A stretch of 64,000 bases of DNA, taken from positions 1,716,269 to 1,780,268 of the forward strand of contig NW_004450404.1 of assembly GCF_000321225.1 (NCBI RefSeq). Reading direction: 5' to 3'. The notes under the pieces were generated by a model. The model saw nothing but the letters and a program-made list of their open reading frames with translations, searched no databases and was not told the origin of the DNA. The position numbers were made by a program, and so were the translations under genes. This document shows, one piece after another, positions 1-10,756 of the stretch. Each line of letters opens with the position of its first letter. The first letter of the stretch is position 1. The stretch comes from Odobenus rosmarus divergens. Taxonomy: Eukaryota > Chordata > Mammalia > Carnivora > Odobenidae.

Positions 1-191
1 TATTTGAGAGAGAGACAGAGAGAAACACAACAGGAGCGGGAGGGGCAGAGGGAGAGGGACAGAGAGAACCTCAAGCAGACTCCCTGCTGAACACGGAGCC
101 CAGTGTGGAGCTCGATCCCAGGACCCTGAGATCAGGACCTGAGCCAAAACCAAGAGTCAGACACTTAACCGACTGCGTCACCAAGGTCCCC
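1..191 (-). mobile_element. CAN-SINE, minus orientation
   Basis: It reads TATTTGAGAGAGAG at the left, then the conserved body (GATCCCAGGACCCTGAGATCA) and a tRNA-derived head ending in CCCC near 191. It is rather diverged. The poly-T end lies beyond the window edge. Confidence 0.9.
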
Positions 192-324
192 CTGCTCTCA
201 CAATTTGCAGGAAAAACAGCACAAGCCCCAAAATCCAGGCAATGGTTGCTCTTTTGAATTGAAATAGCTGATTTCTGAAGAGGATCCTTTAAAAATCAGA
301 AAATAAAACAAGCACAATTCTGAA

Positions 325-450
325 CATAGAATAGCAACCTGGAAATCTCTACTTTATGTCACTTATGGAAGTTAAATTTGTGATTTTTTCTTACATCAAG
401 AAGAGCAAATAACTGTGAGCTTTACCTCAGAGGGGTACAAATTTGCAAAA
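325..450 (+). repeat. Unidentified dispersed repeat, longest copy
   Basis: The segment around CTGGAAATCTCTACTTTATG and AATAACTGTGAGCTTTACCT recurs in diverged pieces at 1627-1675 (first half) and 5044-5090 (second half). I do not recognise the family. Confidence 0.5.
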
Positions 451-540
451 TACGGAGTGGACACTCCAGGAAGGCATAATGCAGCAGGCAATAACAGTGA
501 GGGGCCTACTCCCGTCAGGACGATACAGATGCCCAGATAA

Positions 541-800
541 TGCTGTGGGCTCGAGCTCAGGTTCTAGAGCCAGCCTGCCCGGGTTCCAGTGCGCTCTCTG
601 CCCCACCTGAGCTGTGTGACCAGGAATAAGTTTTTTAACCTTAAGATGCCTATGGCTCAGTTACCTCTTCTGAAAAACAGGCAGGATAAAAAAGAACAGT
701 ACCTATGCCACAGAGTGGTATAAGGATTTAATGAGATAAAACATGTGAAGGGCTTAGCCTCCTTCCTTCCTGGCATACAGTAAGTGCTCAACAAATGCCA
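541..800 (+). mobile_element. MIR element
   Basis: Recognisable MIR core and flanks in order: GGTTCTAGAGCCAGCCTGCC, GAGCTGTGTGACC, TTAATGAGATAAAACATG and CATACAGTAAGTGCTCAACA. It is an ancient mammalian tRNA-derived SINE, nearly full length. Confidence 0.85.
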
Positions 801-1382
801 CTGTACACAGTCAGACACTGGCAGTTTATACACGCAGTGCCAGGCAGCCAGTAAGCCTGGAATAGAATGTAGCCATTATTATTCCATAAAGTAACAACAA
901 TCGGGGCCACAAGAAAACCAACTGTAGGTTCATTTAACACATTCTAACACAGCTGCCTGATGAATCCAGTCCAAACCTTCCAAGTGGTGTCTTAATCAGG
1001 AACATCTTTGCAGAACAATGTCTAACCCATGCTGTCCAGAGTAGAAAATGACCAAAGGCCAGGTCATAGGAGCTAAAAGTGTCATCCTATGGAAGAAGTT
1101 ACATTTGTGACAATACAATATTCCATTTAATGTGTCTCATTTGTGTTGGTAGCCTCTGGTGCCCAGCCAGAGCAGACACGCAGTAAATGCTCGCTCCACA
1201 AGTACAGCAGACCCTCGCACAGCCAAGCATATCACAACTAGATGCTGTGAGCACATTATATAACACACCCAGAAAATTCCTGCTACCTTTCTCAGAGAGA
1301 CAAATATCTTGAAAATAATATTCCATATCATGCACAAAATTAACGGCCCTTGGGTTGAGGGTTTTTTGGAAAAGTGAAATTT

Positions 1383-1580
1383 GGGGCGCCTGGGTGGCCC
1401 CATCAGTTGAGCGGCCAGCTCTTGGTTTCAGCTCAGGTCATGGTCTCAGGGTCCCGGGATGGAGCTCCACACTCAGCATGGAATCTGCTTCAGGATTCTC
1501 TCTCTCCCTCGGCACCCCCGGCCCCCGCTCCTTCTCACTCTCTCTCTCTAAAAATAAAAAAATATATCTTTTTTAAAAAG
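1383..1580 (+). mobile_element. CAN-SINE, plus orientation, with target-site duplication
   Basis: Starts GGGGCGCCTGGGTGG and ends in an A-rich tail. The 9-bp duplication GTGAAATTT flanks it at 1374-1382 and 1581-1589. Confidence 0.93.
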
Positions 1581-1626
1581 GTGAAATTTGATGAGAGAGA
1601 TCCACTTCAGGGTCTCTGAATGTAGA

Positions 1627-1675
1627 AGAGTAACTTGGAAATCTCTACTCTATGCCATTTGTTGAAGTAAAATTT
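1627..1675 (+). repeat. Unidentified dispersed repeat, first-half copy
   Basis: CTTGGAAATCTCTACTCTATG matches the first half of the copy at 325-450. A SINE has inserted at its right end. Confidence 0.45.
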
Positions 1676-1876
1676 TTTTTAAAGATTTTATTTATTTATT
1701 TGACAGAGAGAGGGAGAGAACACAAGCAAGGGGAGCGGCAGGCAGAGGGAGAGGGAGAGGGAGAAGCAGGCTTCCCGCGGAGCAGGGAGCCCGATGCGGG
1801 GCTCGATCCCAGGACCCTGGGATCATGACCTGAGCCGGAGGCAGACGCTTAACGACTGAGCCAGCCAGGTGCCCCT
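1675..1876 (-). mobile_element. CAN-SINE, minus orientation, with target-site duplication
   Basis: Typical AAAGATTTTATTTATTT left end and GGTGCCCC right end. GTTGAAGTAAA occurs on both sides, at 1661-1671 and 1877-1887. Confidence 0.93.
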
Positions 1877-1889
1877 GTTGAAGTAAATT

Positions 1890-3418
1890 TTTTAAATAAA
1901 GACCAGCCCGTCCCACGGCCGATAGCTTCCGCCCGAGCAGCAGCGAGAGCCCGGGCCCAAGGGGTGGGCACGGTGGCCCCTCAGACACAACACCCTCTGT
2001 TCCCTCTTCTCTTCACGAGGAGCAGCGCCACGTCGTCCACCTCCTCCCACTACCATGAACAAGTGCCTCTGCCCAGAAAAAGCATAAGGAATGACAAGGA
2101 AGAAACCATATCTTACCCGCCCAGAGCAGAATGAGGAGTAGAAACCCAGTCCTTCACGATTCCCCGGGACACAGGGTCTTCAAGCAGTGAGTGTGGCAGG
2201 GGCGACAGTCCCCCAGACAGGGTCCATGGGCCAGAAAGCAGTTTAAACCACATGCTCGCCAGGTCCATAAAACCTAAGTTTGCTTCCATAATACAGGAAG
2301 CTTGATTCAGTCATGCACTGAACTTAATTGCCACACTACCTCTTCGTAGCATGTCCTGTAGCAAGTGCTCTCTCCTTTGTAACAGGAAGACAATCAGATC
2401 CAAGCTAGACTGTAAGTGAAGCACCACCCCCACACTGACACCTGTCCCCTCCGTTATACATTTGTATATCCAGAGAGAATGTCTTTCTCTCATTTCCGAG
2501 CTCACTTCTGCTACCATTATTCCTCCAGAGCCTCCATCTCAGATTTAGTAGTAAACACTGCACAGTTCTGACAGTTGAGAAATACGTAATGATCTTTGTC
2601 TTACTCACAGACCTGTTCCATCAGCAGCTTATGTGATCTCATCGAGAATTCCACTTGTGGGTCCAGAATTAAGGTGCTGACAAAGTGAAAGCTATCTGAA
2701 CTGATGCCTAAAGTCACAAGTATTGTGAAACCACTGGACAAGGATTCACTTCATGCTTAAAGTGAACCTTACCAGTAACTAGGGGGCCACATTCCACCGT
2801 TGAAAATGGAAAGACAGGTGTGACTCAGAAACCAATGAGCAGAGGCACCATTAGAAGAAATGATGCAGTAGTATTTATTTGGAGAGGGATGTGTTTTCAT
2901 GTTATTTAATGACACTAGAGAGCCAACAAAGTTTGAATAAGGAAGGCGTAGACATGTCTTCCTCATTGACAAGCCATGTGAACAAGGAGCCAAGATGCCT
3001 CAGGTCATCTGCTCTGGAGAGTGTGGGGTTGGCGGGGGGACAAGCTGCCACCACAGGCAGAGGAACAGAGGAAAGTGTCTTGGGAGTCTACCCAAGACCC
3101 CAGGCCCCCACACCACTGCCCTCGACCACAGAGCACACGCAAGCAGACCTGAGAAGCACAGACAGCTCCAGTGAGGGGACTGTGCTCTTTGTCAAGACTT
3201 GAAAAGGACACAGGGGACAGAATTCAAATTTTATTCTGTGACAGAACTAAAATTTGAAGATGAAGATTATCATAGGAAAAGGGTAAACATATATGTACCT
3301 CTTTTCAGTGATCTGTTCCTCTCATACGGATAGAACTTACAGGTCAATAACCTGAAGTAGAAATTTAGAGTTCGAGGAAAGTTCCAGCACAGGCCCAGGC
3401 TTACAGAAGGGATAGTTT
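1890..3418. other. Intron 2 sequence, no element recognised
   Basis: I see no exon, SINE or LINE here. Short ORFs at 2879-3202 and on the minus strand lack any domain or codon signature. Confidence 0.5.
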
Positions 3419-3535
3419 GACTGGGTATTTACCCCAAAGATACAAATGTAGGGATCCGAAAGGGTATGTACACCCCAATGTTTATAGCAGCAATGTCCAC
3501 AATAGCCAAACTATGGAAAGAGCCAAGATGTCCAT
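3419..3535 (+). mobile_element. LINE-1 fragment, ORF2 C-terminal region, cut by gap
   Basis: It encodes TGYLPQRYKCRDPKGYVHPN-like and [13 protein letters not shown] peptide, the familiar region near the end of L1 ORF2 (tolerating frame changes). Little decay suggests a fairly young carnivore L1, 5'-truncated at about 3419. Confidence 0.85.
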
Positions 3536-4421
3536 NNNNNNNNNNNNNNNNNNNNNNNNNNNNNNNNNNNNNNNNNNNNNNNNNNNNNNNNNNNNNNNNN
3601 NNNNNNNNNNNNNNNNNNNNNNNNNNNNNNNNNNNNNNNNNNNNNNNNNNNNNNNNNNNNNNNNNNNNNNNNNNNNNNNNNNNNNNNNNNNNNNNNNNNN
3701 NNNNNNNNNNNNNNNNNNNNNNNNNNNNNNNNNNNNNNNNNNNNNNNNNNNNNNNNNNNNNNNNNNNNNNNNNNNNNNNNNNNNNNNNNNNNNNNNNNNN
3801 NNNNNNNNNNNNNNNNNNNNNNNNNNNNNNNNNNNNNNNNNNNNNNNNNNNNNNNNNNNNNNNNNNNNNNNNNNNNNNNNNNNNNNNNNNNNNNNNNNNN
3901 NNNNNNNNNNNNNNNNNNNNNNNNNNNNNNNNNNNNNNNNNNNNNNNNNNNNNNNNNNNNNNNNNNNNNNNNNNNNNNNNNNNNNNNNNNNNNNNNNNNN
4001 NNNNNNNNNNNNNNNNNNNNNNNNNNNNNNNNNNNNNNNNNNNNNNNNNNNNNNNNNNNNNNNNNNNNNNNNNNNNNNNNNNNNNNNNNNNNNNNNNNNN
4101 NNNNNNNNNNNNNNNNNNNNNNNNNNNNNNNNNNNNNNNNNNNNNNNNNNNNNNNNNNNNNNNNNNNNNNNNNNNNNNNNNNNNNNNNNNNNNNNNNNNN
4201 NNNNNNNNNNNNNNNNNNNNNNNNNNNNNNNNNNNNNNNNNNNNNNNNNNNNNNNNNNNNNNNNNNNNNNNNNNNNNNNNNNNNNNNNNNNNNNNNNNNN
4301 NNNNNNNNNNNNNNNNNNNNNNNNNNNNNNNNNNNNNNNNNNNNNNNNNNNNNNNNNNNNNNNNNNNNNNNNNNNNNNNNNNNNNNNNNNNNNNNNNNNN
4401 NNNNNNNNNNNNNNNNNNNNN
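3536..4421. other. Assembly gap of 886 N
   Basis: Unknown sequence starting inside a LINE-1 fragment and ending at a T run. ORFs spanning it are artefacts. Confidence 1.
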
Positions 4422-6115
4422 TTTTTTTTTTTTTTTTTTTTTTACTACTATCCCCCTGGTTTTCAAACGTTTGATGAGGATTTGGGATCTTAATGGCAGG
4501 GAAGATGGAAAGGATATATTGCTAATATTTTGTCTAACAAGAAAGCAAACAACAACTAAATGCTGTAAGAAGACAAGTTGCTTGGGCTCAAACACACGTG
4601 TTCACAACACAATTCAGAAATACTCAGGAGGACTCCAACAGGCTTAATGGATGGCCACCTACCAAAACAAAAGGTGTATTAACAAGAAAATGTCAAATTT
4701 GAAAAAGCAAATTTCCTTTTATTTCTCATCCAACTAAAAGAAACAGAAGATGAAACCACCACCAAAACATAACATTTTTCCCCCAAATAAGTACAATCAT
4801 GATGCTGGGTTAGCAGTTAATTCTTTCACCCCACAAAAAAAAAAACAAGAAATAATCTCCATCCCGTCCTGTATCTTTTATATAGCCCTGTCAGCCTGAG
4901 ATACAAATCTATTATGAGGCTACTTGAGAGTGTAAAAGGCCATGTTTTAAAACTTCTATCAGCTCAAATGAGAAAAAGCTTCTACTTCTATATTGAGCCA
5001 TTAAAAGCAGCATTAGTGCAAAAAAAAAAAAAAAAACCAGCAAAGTAACTGTGAGCTTTCTCTCTGAATGGTACAAATATGCAAAATCCTGACCTTTCAC
5101 CTCACTGATTATGAAACAACTATATTCTTCAACCACTTTACACAAATACAAAACAGGCTCTGGATATGCCGAAGAGAGATCTGAAACACCTAGCAAATAG
5201 AGGCTGAGGCAATGGGAAACCAAGCTGAAAATTGTGATACTCAGCATTAGACATGCAAGCTACAAGTAAACACAGCTCAGCCTTCAACGATGGGCCCACA
5301 GCGCGCAAAGTGTACGTTTCCCTAACACATGTACAAATAGGCAGAGAGAATGGTTTACTTCCTCACAGACAGCGTCAGATCAATTTCAAAACCAACAAGC
5401 ATATTCTTTTAACCCCTACCGCAGCTTCCTGCTTTCCACACGTCTATTTGTGTACAACAAAACGTTGAGGGCCTGGGTCCGGTTATGTTTCACCAAGGGT
5501 CCCCTCACAGAGCAGTCAGCCATATGCCTGTGGGCCCAAGCTAAAGTTTCAAGGTTTTTTCTTTTTTAAAATTCCTTTGGCTGGCCATTAAAAAATGTGT
5601 ATCTGTGGATACACGTCAGAAGAACCCAGAAAAAGGCTGCTTAGAAATCCTTTGCTGGACTAAAATACACTGCTGTCTGAATCCGGGCGTAAGGTTTGAA
5701 AGAAAGACCTTGGTAATTAAATCCAACATGGGGAAGATGAACTTCTATGAAAAAGCCCATATCTGCCTTTAATAGGTAGCCATCTTTCTGTTTTATGTGG
5801 CAGTTTCAGATCCTAGAAGGGCAGCATTTTTGTTTTTTTTTTTTAAATAAATGACTTTGAGGATTTCATCCTAGTACCTCTTACTACTGCACCCCAAATT
5901 ACAGTCTTTGGTGGTCCATTCCAAAAAAAAATATCCAAAACTTAAAAATTAGGCGAAAAAGGATGATGGTGTGACCTTTTAATGTCGTGCTGATATATTT
6001 TCTCTAAGCTCCACCCCAGGCAGGATCATGTGATTCTCTGTGGAAATGTAACTTGATTTAACTAACACTTTATTAGGACATTTTACAACCCTATAAAAGT
6101 CAGAGGATAACATAC
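4422..6115. other. Intron 2 sequence after the gap
   Basis: Begins with a run of 22 T directly after the N run. Apart from the dispersed-repeat copy at 5038-5092 I recognise nothing. It is A/T-rich with several short A runs. Confidence 0.5.
5038..5092 (+). repeat. Unidentified dispersed repeat, second-half copy
   Basis: GTAACTGTGAGCTTTCTCT and TGGTACAAATATGCAAAATC match the second half of the copy at 325-450. Confidence 0.45.
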
Positions 6116-6343
6116 AGAAAAATGATAATTTTATAATTTTCTGAGTACAGATCCTTCGCCTCTTTGGGGGGGTGGGAGGATGGGTTAGCCTGGTGATGGG
6201 TATTAAGGAGGGCACACTCTGCATGGAGCACTGGCTGTTATACGCAAACAATGGATCATGGAACACTGCATCAAAAACTAATGATGTAATGTATGGTGAT
6301 TAACATAACAATAAAATTTTTTTTAAAAAAAGAAAAATGATAA
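6116..6343 (+). mobile_element. LINE-1 3' end with 5' inversion (twin priming)
   Basis: From about 6168 to 6330 the sequence is the sense 3' end of a young carnivore L1 (GATGGGTATTAAGGAGGGCA, ATCATGGAACACTGCATCAA, A-rich tail). Bases 6129-6166 are antisense ORF2: the reverse complement reads AAGGATCTGTACTCAGAAAA. The whole is flanked by a 13-bp duplication, AGAAAAATGATAA, at 6116-6128 and 6331-6343. An inverted 5' piece inside one target-site duplication is the hallmark of twin priming. Confidence 0.85.
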
Positions 6344-6804
6344 GGTGTGCTCCTTTCTTTTTTTCTTCTCTGGTAGAGATGATAACCCCAGAGGTTAAGA
6401 CTGTATTGTTCTGTAAAACACGAACCTGTTTTGAATATAACTTTGCAATCTTATTTGAACATCCCCTTCTGCACTGACTTCTTCATGTGTTCCTCATATC
6501 CTCACTGAATCAGTTTTGTGATTCTGCTAGTTCCCTCACTGAATGAGTCCAATAAAATTTTGACACAATAAAACTTTCTCTATCGGCATGTTTTCAACAA
6601 TTTAAGAAGGAGTCTTAGACACTTCTTGGGCCCAACAATCAAATGGTCCCTGGGAGAGTGAGTTCCGGGCTTTGGGGCTCCTCGGCTGTCATGCTCATAG
6701 GGCAGCTACATGAAGACAACCAGATTCAGGCTGACAGGCTCAGCGGGCTAACGTGGCACAAACAGGGCTCCGGCACAGGCATGACACCCCCTACCCATCC
6801 ACAG

Positions 6805-7355
6805 AGGCCACAGCTTTAAACAGAAAAAAGTACATACACTTAAAAGTGAGTGCACAGCAATGCCACTCCCATGGGTAAATACACAAGAGAAACAAGGGCC
6901 TATGTCTGTAAGAAGATTTACACAAGAATGTTCAGAGCCTTTAATCATAAAATACCCAAACTGGAAACGACCTGAATGTCCATCAACAGGAGAACAGATA
7001 AACAAATGCTGGCATATTCATAAAATGGGATACTCTACAGCAAGAACAAAGTACTGATGTATGCAACAACATTTTGTTGTGCAACAGGAGCCATACCTAA
7101 AAGAACACATACTTGTTGATTCCATTTATATGAAATTCAAATACAGGCAAGCCTCACCTATAATGATAGCTTACCTATGGGCAGGGGAATGACCTGGAAA
7201 AGGCATGATTCTGGAGGGACAGAAATAGGACTGATCTGAATGATGGTTACAGAGGTGCATACTTACAAAAAGAAAATAACCAAGAGGTACAGTTATGACT
7301 TTGGCATTTTACTCTATGTAAATTTCACCTAACAATGAATAATTTTTTAAAAAAA
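6805..7355 (+). mobile_element. Old LINE-1 (L1M class) 3' fragment
   Basis: Diverged L1 ORF2 end and 3' UTR: CCCAAACTGGAAACGACCTG, AATGTCCATCAACAGGAGAA and, near the end, TCTATGTAAATTTCACCTAA followed by an A-rich stretch. Confidence 0.8.
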
Positions 7356-7369
7356 AGAGGAGAGATAGA

Positions 7370-8264
7370 GAAAAATGGATTCTAAAAAAAGTAGGTAGGG
7401 AGAAGAAAGGAAAGGGGGATTTAAAAGGATTCTTCTTTCACGTGTACAGTAAATAAGGAAGAACTAACTAAATAAAAGAAAAAGGAGGATAAACCCAAAA
7501 GGGCATGACTGTACCCTGGTTGGATACATTTACGCCTGCCAACAAATCTCAGCCCAGGAGCCGGCAAAGCCCAGGCATCTTCTTAAGAAGGGGGTGACTG
7601 GAATGGCTGGTAGTTTTCTTTTGAGAAACTGAGACAATACAGAGTTGAGGGTGGATACTGAATCCCAACACCTTGGGGGACCATGCTCCATAAGGACACT
7701 GATTAAGAATCCGATAAATGAATCAAGAAAGCGCGTAAGGTAAGCTCTCTGATCGTGGCAACACTGGCATAAAGGCACACAAACAAACAGTGGGATTCCA
7801 CAAGACTACCCAATTCAATCCAGGGACAAATTATTCTTGAGCTAAATAAAGCATATGTAAACCCACTCTCAAAACTGCAAACTTATGCCAATACGATTGT
7901 TATTACCTAAAGACGTATTTTCAGCTTCTAGAACCCTCTACGGCAGTTTGAGTTATTGTTAAACCCCACTGCATCCACCCACTAGGTTTTTCAATAATAG
8001 GCCTAAAACATTCCCAGTGGGTGAAGACTTGAAAATAGACTCAGCCATCTGAAAGAATAGAAGTTTCTTTTTCTGCCAAATGTGGCAGCCACAAGTGGCG
8101 CAGCCCTAGCCGTTCCTGCCACATCCTCTCCGGCTCCGGTGGAAGGAGCACCTCCCTGGAGTGTGACTTCCCGCACTGGAAGTGCTCTAGCTGAGGTGAG
8201 AGCACAAGTGATTAGGCCCTCGGGCCAGGGGAGAGGGTGACATGGATGGGGACACACTCAGTAG
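7370..8264. other. Intron 2 sequence, no element recognised
   Basis: Purine-rich at 7370-7500, otherwise unremarkable. No exon signal was found. Confidence 0.5.
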
Positions 8265-8380
8265 GTGGCCAGCCACGTGCTAAGTCCTGCCTCCTTTAGT
8301 CCTCAGAGTGGCCACATGAGGTAGTCGGGCTCGAAAAAGGAAACAGATTGCATGCCCGAATTAGGTAATCTGAGGCAGGA
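8265..8380 (-). mobile_element. Probable MIR fragment
   Basis: CTCAGAGTGGCCACATGAGG and the following GAAACAGATT match the antisense MIR body, with high divergence. Confidence 0.5.
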
Positions 8381-8384
8381 CTAA

Positions 8385-9035
8385 GGAGACTCCCCACCCC
8401 ACAACCAAGTGGGTGAGGTACAGAGAAACTGCGAGGCAGGAGGTGGGGCTAGAAACAGGGCATGAAGAGAAAGGAGCGTGGAGGAAGGGGACTTAGGAGC
8501 AGCCACCGTCTGGCAGAAGGACAACCTCGGGGTAGCGAGCCAGCAGGGTAATCCCTGACCTGGCTGGCCTCCCTCCCTCCTGACCATCTCCTACCAGCAT
8601 TCCCCTTGGGCCAAAGCCCAGGGAAGCCAGAGGGCAGGAGCCCGCTGTGGTGGCCCCGGGCCCAACCCCAGGCCCAGGCCCAGCAGGGGGAGGAGGGTGG
8701 AGGGAGGCCCCTCGGCCAGGAGCACATCACCCCGGGCTCACAGTGAGGAGCTCCCGCCCCCCAGCACCCCCTGAGCAAGGAGGAGAGGTTCTGAGCCTGC
8801 CTGGGCTCTTCCTGCTCTGCGCTTCCCTGTCCTGGTGCCTGCCAGCCCCGCCAAACGCCTAAGTAGGCGGTCCAGCCTTAAGCCCTGAGCAAAGTCCGAC
8901 TCAGAAGTTTTCTGAGTCTACGGATTTCTGGTTTGGAATAAGGGGGCACTGAGCCTACAGGACATCAAAATAAGGCTTTCAAAATAGGGCCTCCCCCCAC
9001 CCAAAACTGGTGCCAACACTGTAGTCCCTACTCCT
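8385..9035. other. GC-richer intron 2 sequence
   Basis: Contains purine- and C/G-rich stretches with overlapping short ORFs, none domain-like. It lacks the CpG density of an island. Confidence 0.5.
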
Positions 9036-9039
9036 TCCC

Positions 9040-9195
9040 AGGGATGTTCTCTCTCCTCCCAAGTCCTCCCTTCCTTCCCAGAGCCTTCCTCTCTCTTCCC
9101 CACAGTCCTCACCTCCTTCCCAGGATCCTCTTCTCTCTTTCCCACATATTCCTTTCTCTTTCCCATGGTCCTCCTCTCTCATTTCTTAGTCCTCC
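9040..9195. repeat. Degenerate minisatellite, unit about 19-23 bp
   Basis: A pyrimidine-rich array of about seven imperfect units, most ending in TTCCCA: for example AGTCCTCCCTTCCTTCCCA and GGATCCTCTTCTCTCTTTCC. It creates repetitive ORFs on both strands that should not be read as genes. Confidence 0.7.
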
Positions 9196-9199
9196 ATCT

Positions 9200-10598
9200 T
9201 CACACCAAACTTTCCCCCTTTTATCTGGAAAAACCCTCCTACCCCACCAGAATTTGCTCAACTTCAAGGACAGTCCTTGTCCCAAAATTGGGGATTTTGT
9301 TTGGAAGGGCAAAATAATTCACCCCCATTTGCACATCAGTTCAACAGAGTCAATCTGTGGTAGCCCAGATGTAATGCTTTCCTACTCTTCAAAAGAGAGA
9401 GAGCTGCTAGGTTCAACTATAGGGTAAGAAAACAAAAAAAGTCTGCACTCCCACAACTATTTACAGAAAGTAAGTTTATCAGCCTGTTACCAACAAAACT
9501 TCCCCCAGCCTTCTGCACAACAAAAAGAAATGAACAAAAGAAGAGTTAGCAGGATCACTCTGAGGCAAGATCCTGAGGAAAGACCCTGAACTGAGTTCCT
9601 ATTTGTTCTAGACTTGGGGGTCAGGGTACAGGTAGAGGGCCCAGGGGTTGGACACTGGTTTTCATCATCAATCCCTTTTCATAAAACCCTCCCATGTAGC
9701 CCTGGAGGCTCTCTGACCAGGGCACCTGCTTCTCTAGGCCCAGCATTCCCCACACCACCTGCTCCCCACAGCCGCAGGTCTTAGGCATGGTCTGCTACCC
9801 CGCAAAACTACAGAAGAGGCCCTGGGGATTTGTGCACACAGCCCTTCCTACCGAGAACAATCTAGTCTCCTCCAGCATTAGATAGAAAGTTTACGATACA
9901 AAAAATTTTTAGACCTACTTGGTATTTCCCACAGGGAACAGCCTCAAGGTGACCTGCCTTTTTTTTTTTTAACCCAATCCCAACTATTATGTACAACTTG
10001 CAGTATATAATTTCTTAACATGAATGAGCTGCATTTTTGTAATCAACCCCTAGATGATTCCTGCAAAGGGCATAATTTTCCAGACCTTACTGAAAAAGTA
10101 GATTTTATGCAATGCTTCATGGCCATAAAGGGGAAAGGAAAACAATATAGTTCCCATCAAAAAAGCGATGTGAATATAAAGGTCGAAAACATAGCATAAC
10201 TGGAATTCTACATTTAGTTTGATTGCTACTTGACTTAAATAGTCAAAACTACTTTCACCTCATTTTGAATGGAATGGAAAAGGATAAAATTCTCTTAAAA
10301 CATCAAAGCAAGTGAACAAGTACATAAATAAAAACAGTTTAACCAGCTTTATATTTTTCCAGCATTTTCTAAGTGACATAGTTTTTAAAAAGAACATTCT
10401 GGGCCTTAAGAAAGTGATTTCAAAATGGGTCTCTAGATAGCTGGTGCAAAGCTCTACATGCTCTTCTTGATAGCACGCAAGAGGTCAAACTGTCAATTCA
10501 TCCCCTAAGAGAGCCCATGAAATTCCTCAAGTGCCCCCAAAGCTTTGGTCAGTAGAACCCACACAGGAGACAGGAAAAGGGTTTCACGTTGTACTCAC
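9200..10598. other. Intron 2 sequence next to exon 2, no repeat recognised
   Basis: No interspersed repeat is evident in about 1.4 kb directly downstream of the exon 2 donor, in contrast to the rest of the window. Confidence 0.5.
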
Positions 10599-10756
10599 TC
10601 TTACAAAGTTGTCAGGGAACAAACCTCTCCTGCCGTTGATCTGTCCCTCCCACCAGCCTCCATCCTCCTTCCTGATGTTGGTGATGATCTCACCCACGCT
10701 GATCGTCAGCTCATCGTCGTGCTGGGCCTGGTAGTCAAACTCCACTATGGCCTCCA
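10599..10756 (-). CDS. SH3KBP1: SH3KBP1 coding exon 2: first SH3 domain
   Basis: This 158-bp exon encodes residues 2-54 of the adaptor SH3KBP1 (CIN85/Ruk), which links CBL, endophilins and actin regulators during receptor endocytosis. The peptide starts [18 protein letters not shown], contains [20 protein letters not shown] and ends in Arg. That is one complete SH3 fold: an ALYDY-like FDYQA strand, an acidic RT loop (HDDE), the WW pair, and the Pro and Asn of the peptide-binding groove. The paralogue CD2AP differs clearly at its N-terminus (begins MVDYIVEYDY), so I favour SH3KBP1. The acceptor is a strong pyrimidine tract ending CCTTCCAG just above 10756. The donor GTGAGT follows at 10598-10593. 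The exon enters in phase 1, completing the codon begun by exon 1, and leaves in phase 0. The reading frame is intact with no stop. Confidence 0.96.

Larger units (their letters stand above)
1..10598 (-). other. SH3KBP1: 5' part of SH3KBP1 intron 2
   Basis: This sequence follows the exon 2 donor. I looked for exon 3, which should encode a lysine-rich linker and the second SH3 domain, and did not find it on the minus strand. The intron therefore runs beyond the window and exceeds 10.6 kb, subject to the gap at 3536-4421. Confidence 0.8.

Noticed and set aside
3417..4647. Long ORFs across the first N run
   Set aside because: N codons cannot terminate, so these are artefacts of the gap.
10599..10756. 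Assignment of exon 2 to CD2AP
   Set aside because: CD2AP has a different N-terminal SH3 sequence, and the splice join to ATGG gives the SH3KBP1 start exactly.
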